A DNA stretch of 64,000 bases, from contig CM048847.1 of NCBI GenBank assembly GCA_026545225.1, positions 7,992,501 to 8,056,500 on the forward strand, read 5' to 3'. Positions within the stretch are counted from its first letter, which is position 1; each line of letters opens with the position of its first letter. The translations under genes were made by a program, and so were the position numbers. The stretch comes from Cornus controversa. Its lineage: Eukaryota; Streptophyta; Magnoliopsida; Cornales; Cornaceae. Positions 60,775 through 64,000 of the stretch are shown one piece after another. Under the pieces are notes generated by a model. That model was not told the origin of the DNA. It made no database searches and saw nothing but the letters and a program-made list of their open reading frames with translations.

Positions 60775-61057
60775 CCTATATATAATTATTTATTTCTATA
60801 AATAATAATGTTAACATAAAATAAAAAAAAGTAATTGAATTTTTCTTTCTTTTTCTCAATCTATCTCTATATATAAATACTATAACATATATAACCTATA
60901 TATATAATTATTTTTTCATAACATATATAACTTATAATTATTTCTTTTTCTTCTGCACAAATAAAAAACTAAGTACTATTTATTATTACAGGAAAAATTA
61001 TAAACCATATACTTGAAGCTTTATTACTATAAAATTCCCTTAATTTTTGGAATCTAT
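60317..61057. other. Unassigned flank with microsatellites
   Basis: AT-rich and without protein-like frames. GGGTAAATATCCCTAG...TTGAGGTTTGA (from about 60454) and CTCCCTGTGGTTTG resemble terminal sequence of some plant Mutator-like elements, but I find no matching far end. Contains the TC/AT microsatellite at 60714-60771. TCTAT at 61053-61057 is a target-site duplication. Confidence 0.4.
60714..60771. repeat. Compound (TC)n(TA)n microsatellite
   Basis: An uninterrupted TC run to about 60746, then a TA run to about 60771. Confidence 0.95.
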
Positions 61058-62474
61058 TGATAAGTAATGAATATTGCATATTCAATGCCCTTAAAATTAT
61101 ATAAATTAGTGTCTTAGTAATATTTAGTTCATGTTTTTATTAATAATTTTAATCTTTTCAGGATTTCAGGTGATTAAGGGTAATTCTAACTAATAATGGT
61201 GCAATCGGGCTACAGATGGTGTTAGGCCTATTCACATTGAAGATTGGGCCAATTTAGGCCTAAAAAGTCCTGGACCCGTGTTGGTATTCAGACCATAACT
61301 CCTTACACAATTGTTAAAACAGCCCAAACTTCGCGTGAGTTAAAGGAAATTCAATTCTGCACAATTTCATATTTCATGAAAATTTCCTAAAACGGACGTT
61401 TTCATCAACTTTCTGCCCTATTTGCGCAGCTGCCACTTTTTGGGCACAAATGCCACTTTGTGAGGAGCAAGTGCCATTTTCTTATGCGTACTTGCCACTT
61501 TGGGAAGGCGAGGTGTCCCATAGGTTTGTTTTTGCAAAGTAAAAACGAGGAAATGAAGAAAAACTAGGGTATTCGGAGAGGGAGAAAAGACAGAGAGAAA
61601 TACAGAGGCAATTCGTGACAATACGGACAAGAGGATGGCGATTTCATCATCATTCAAGCTTGGACCTCCGATCATGAGTGGCTAAACACCATTCCGGGGA
61701 AGTGATGTAACCCTAACCTGTCTTTCAATGTTTTAGTTTGTATATTAATTTGGGAATTATTTATTTTGTGCATTGATTGTATAACCAAGACATAAACAAC
61801 AGCTGTGTTGTTAGTTTTAATTTGAATGGATTATTTCATTACATATTTAATTTTGTTCTTGTAGAATGAATGCAAGTTTGCAGTGATTAGGGTTTAGTTC
61901 TTTTCAACTTCTGTGATTTTGTTAAGACATGTTATACAATAGTTTTCACATATCATTCAATTTAGAGTTTTTATAATTCGTACTAAGCGAAGATGGGTTA
62001 TCATATCATTAGTTAGTCTGATGTATAGGTCATGCTAAGCAAAGACGAGTTATGCTTAATTATATGTTGAATGAATCCTCTTGATAGAACTGAATTTGGC
62101 TTGTAGCCATTCTTTTCTGAATGCATAGATTAAACATCCCAAATTAGTACAATTGTCATTGTCAGAAGGTTAGTGGTGAAGTCAATTCCCAGGACCCTCT
62201 CTCTAGTGTCTACCATTTATTTATGTTGTATTTCATTTCATTTAATTTCAGCACCTTAGAATTAAAAACAAAACAAATTCTTTTTCAATTAAATTAGACA
62301 AGATCTTGATAGCTTAACAATGAAACCAACGCAGTCTCTGTGGGTTCGACCCCTACTCACCACTTTACTAATTTTAGTAGAGTATTTGTAGGTTTTATAA
62401 ATTCTCTTTTGTCGAGGTGTAAAACAACGACTACACTATTACATATTATTTTATCCCGTTTTGCACTTCGAACA
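61058..62474 (+). mobile_element. Solo LTR, sister of the copy at 22812
   Basis: 1417 bp, TGATAAGTAATGAATATTGC...GCACTTCGAACA. Perfect TCTAT duplications flank it (61053-61057 and 62475-62479). Aligns end to end with 22812-24225 with scattered differences. Confidence 0.93.
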
Positions 62475-63143
62475 TCTATATACTTTGTTCAAACCCTAGA
62501 ACCACAATCACCATCATAGAACCTTCTTCTACATATATTATTCTGTAATTCTGCTTCAGAAATTAAAAAATGGACTCAACATAGAAATGAATATTCCTCC
62601 AATTTAAGAACCAACCTAATCAATATAAAGTGAAGGGGTATATCAGAACACGAATACCCAATTTATGAAGATAAGGTTTTCATTGAATACAGTAAAGCGT
62701 GGAGATTACAATTGAAAGAGTAAAAAGTAAAAACCTATCAAATCTTCTAACCTATTGATTGCAAAAAACTAAATTAGACTGAAGAAAACCAAAACCCATA
62801 TGCCACTTAACATCCAAATCTAATATACACTAATCAAACAGCTATGGAATCATGAGAAAGATATATCTATATTAATTTTAGGACACCTTTTATAGAATCT
62901 TTTTTAAGTCCATATCTAATAATCGATTATATATCTATATATGATATGTATATATAAAAATATATTGGAGCTCCAAGGAGCTAAGAAAATCAAGATGGAA
63001 GACACATAGCAAACAACTGATCTGCACTAGAGAGGGAAAAAACTAGGAATATAGGTACTGACAATTGAGTTGAAGAAGAAAAGGAAGAAGAAGAATTTGC
63101 TAGAAAATTTGAGAAGCATTCTCAAATTTGTAGGAATGAGAAA
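62475..63143. other. Unassigned flank, perhaps low-copy DNA
   Basis: This is the right side of the target of the solo LTR, continuous with 60317-61057. It shows no similarity to other repeats in the window, no convincing frame and no RNA gene. A purine-rich stretch near 63070-63100 precedes the perfect hairpin at 63105-63129. Confidence 0.4.
63105..63129. repeat. Perfect 11-bp-arm hairpin
   Basis: AAATTTGAGAA-gca-TTCTCAAATTT, ending 14 bases before the LTR at 63144. Confidence 0.9.
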
Positions 63144-64000
63144 TGTCACGCCCCGGAATCCGGACCGCCGGGACTCCCCCGGATCGACCCGAACCCCGGG
63201 GGTGAGTCCGTAATTTCACCTCAGTTCCCACACCTTAATCTCATTTTAATCTATTCTATTGCGGAAGCATTCTATATGCACACCCTTCAAGTGGCATTAG
63301 ATCATTAATGGCCCTTACAAATGATTTTCACGAAAATCGGGCATGACCCATTCTGAATAATCAGCCCCTGGCATGTTACACCTGCTTTACAATTCAAATG
63401 GACACTTCTGGGCACGTGTCCCCCCAGTATTTATATCTAACAATCACAATGGACACTTCTGGGCACGTGTCCCCCCAGTATTTATATCTAACAATCACAA
63501 TGGACACTTCTGGGCACGTGTCCCCCCAGCATTTCTACTACATGCATAATAGAGTAAAAATATACATGTCTCAGTCCTTGAATGTCCGTATTAAATACAT
63601 ACATCACATGAATAAATACATCTGAAGAGATTGACTCAACATAATCACCTCATACATTTAATCCAAATGTAATACATTCGTCTACCATCCTGAATATAAA
63701 TTAGGTTCTAAGGAATCTAACTACTACCTCTGCAACTGGTGCAATCAGTTTCCCCAACTGACTCTATAATCGGCAATACCTGCAAAACCTGGGAGGGGGT
63801 GAGCTCAAAGGCCTAACAAGGTAAGTAGAACCATACTATCATCGCAGCAGCAGGTCGATCCTCACATATTCTCAAAAATATACATGCACTTAAATATATC
63901 ACGATATTTAAAGTCATGCCCCTCCTAGCATACATGAACTAACAATGCACATGGCAGTTCCAGCACTTATAAACATTTAAATCAACTATACATGACTTGT
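63144..64000 (-). mobile_element. LTR of the large family, cut by window end
   Basis: Begins TGTCACGCCCCGGAATCC and continues through the family modules: GCATGACCCATTCTGAATAA, three GGACAC...GTGTCC repeats, the acceptor-like TTTTGCAG on the minus strand at 63780, and GAGGGGGTGAGCTCAAAGGC. It is a diverged relative of LTRs A-C. Its other end lies outside the window. Confidence 0.88.
63400..63552. repeat. 51-bp tandem repeat with G-box hairpin, three units
   Basis: GGACACTTCTGGGCACGTG starts at 63400, 63451 and 63502. Each unit holds GGACAC/GTGTCC arms and a CACGTG core. The related LTRs have two units (31430 and 31483; 49411 and 49462). Confidence 0.9.

Noticed and set aside
60454-61057. Mutator-like element terminus
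   Set aside because: Wording is suggestive of a terminal inverted repeat, but no matching inverted end or 9-bp duplication was found in the window.
62475-63143. Host gene or untranslated-region fragment
   Set aside because: Low-copy looking, but no frame, no splice pattern and no protein similarity that I can support.

Overview
This window is repeat-filled DNA from a flowering plant, most likely pericentromeric or other heterochromatin. I recognise no host protein gene, rRNA or tRNA gene. The evidence is a set of plant LTR retrotransposons (Athila and Tekay/Del chromovirus Ty3 lineages, a large non-coding LTR element, and Copia remnants) nested inside one another. Several insertions can be resolved to the base because their 5-bp target-site duplications (TSDs) are still perfect.

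Layout. 1-1093: end of an Athila-type LTR. 1211-8133: a solo LTR (TSD TTACT) holding a second solo LTR of the same family in the opposite orientation (4620-7894, TSD TTAGA). 8139-12177: scraps of a Tekay-type LTR, a Copia reverse-transcriptase piece and two Copia LTRs in inverted orientation. 12178-60316: two broken Tekay-type Ty3 elements (minus strand) that appear to share a middle LTR. An Athila element (18610-30523, minus) lies between them and itself contains a solo LTR (22812-24225, TSD GTTGT). The shared middle LTR is split by an old solo LTR (31091-53478, TSD GGGTC). That solo LTR is split in turn by an 18.1-kb array of LTR-internal-LTR-internal-LTR (31251-49387, TSD TTATA). 61058-62474: a second solo LTR of the 22.8-kb family (TSD TCTAT). 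63144 to the end: start of another LTR of the large non-coding family.

The 31-49 kb array is the highlight. It has three near-identical 4.25-kb LTRs, two near-identical 2.675-kb internal regions with primer-binding sites and polypurine tracts but no recognisable coding, and one TSD around the whole. The middle LTR matches the right LTR at its left side and the left LTR at its right side. That is the pattern expected if one element was expanded by unequal crossing-over, the reciprocal of the event that makes solo LTRs. Solo LTRs are common here.

A second theme is folding structure. The Tekay-like and large LTRs carry arrays of short inverted repeats whose arms change together between copies. 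In most of these LTRs the array sits between conserved splice-donor-like and splice-acceptor-like signals. The non-coding internal region carries a further chain of small hairpins, the last of which resembles the T-arm of initiator tRNA-Met directly beside the matching primer-binding site. Identities and ages given here are by-eye estimates.
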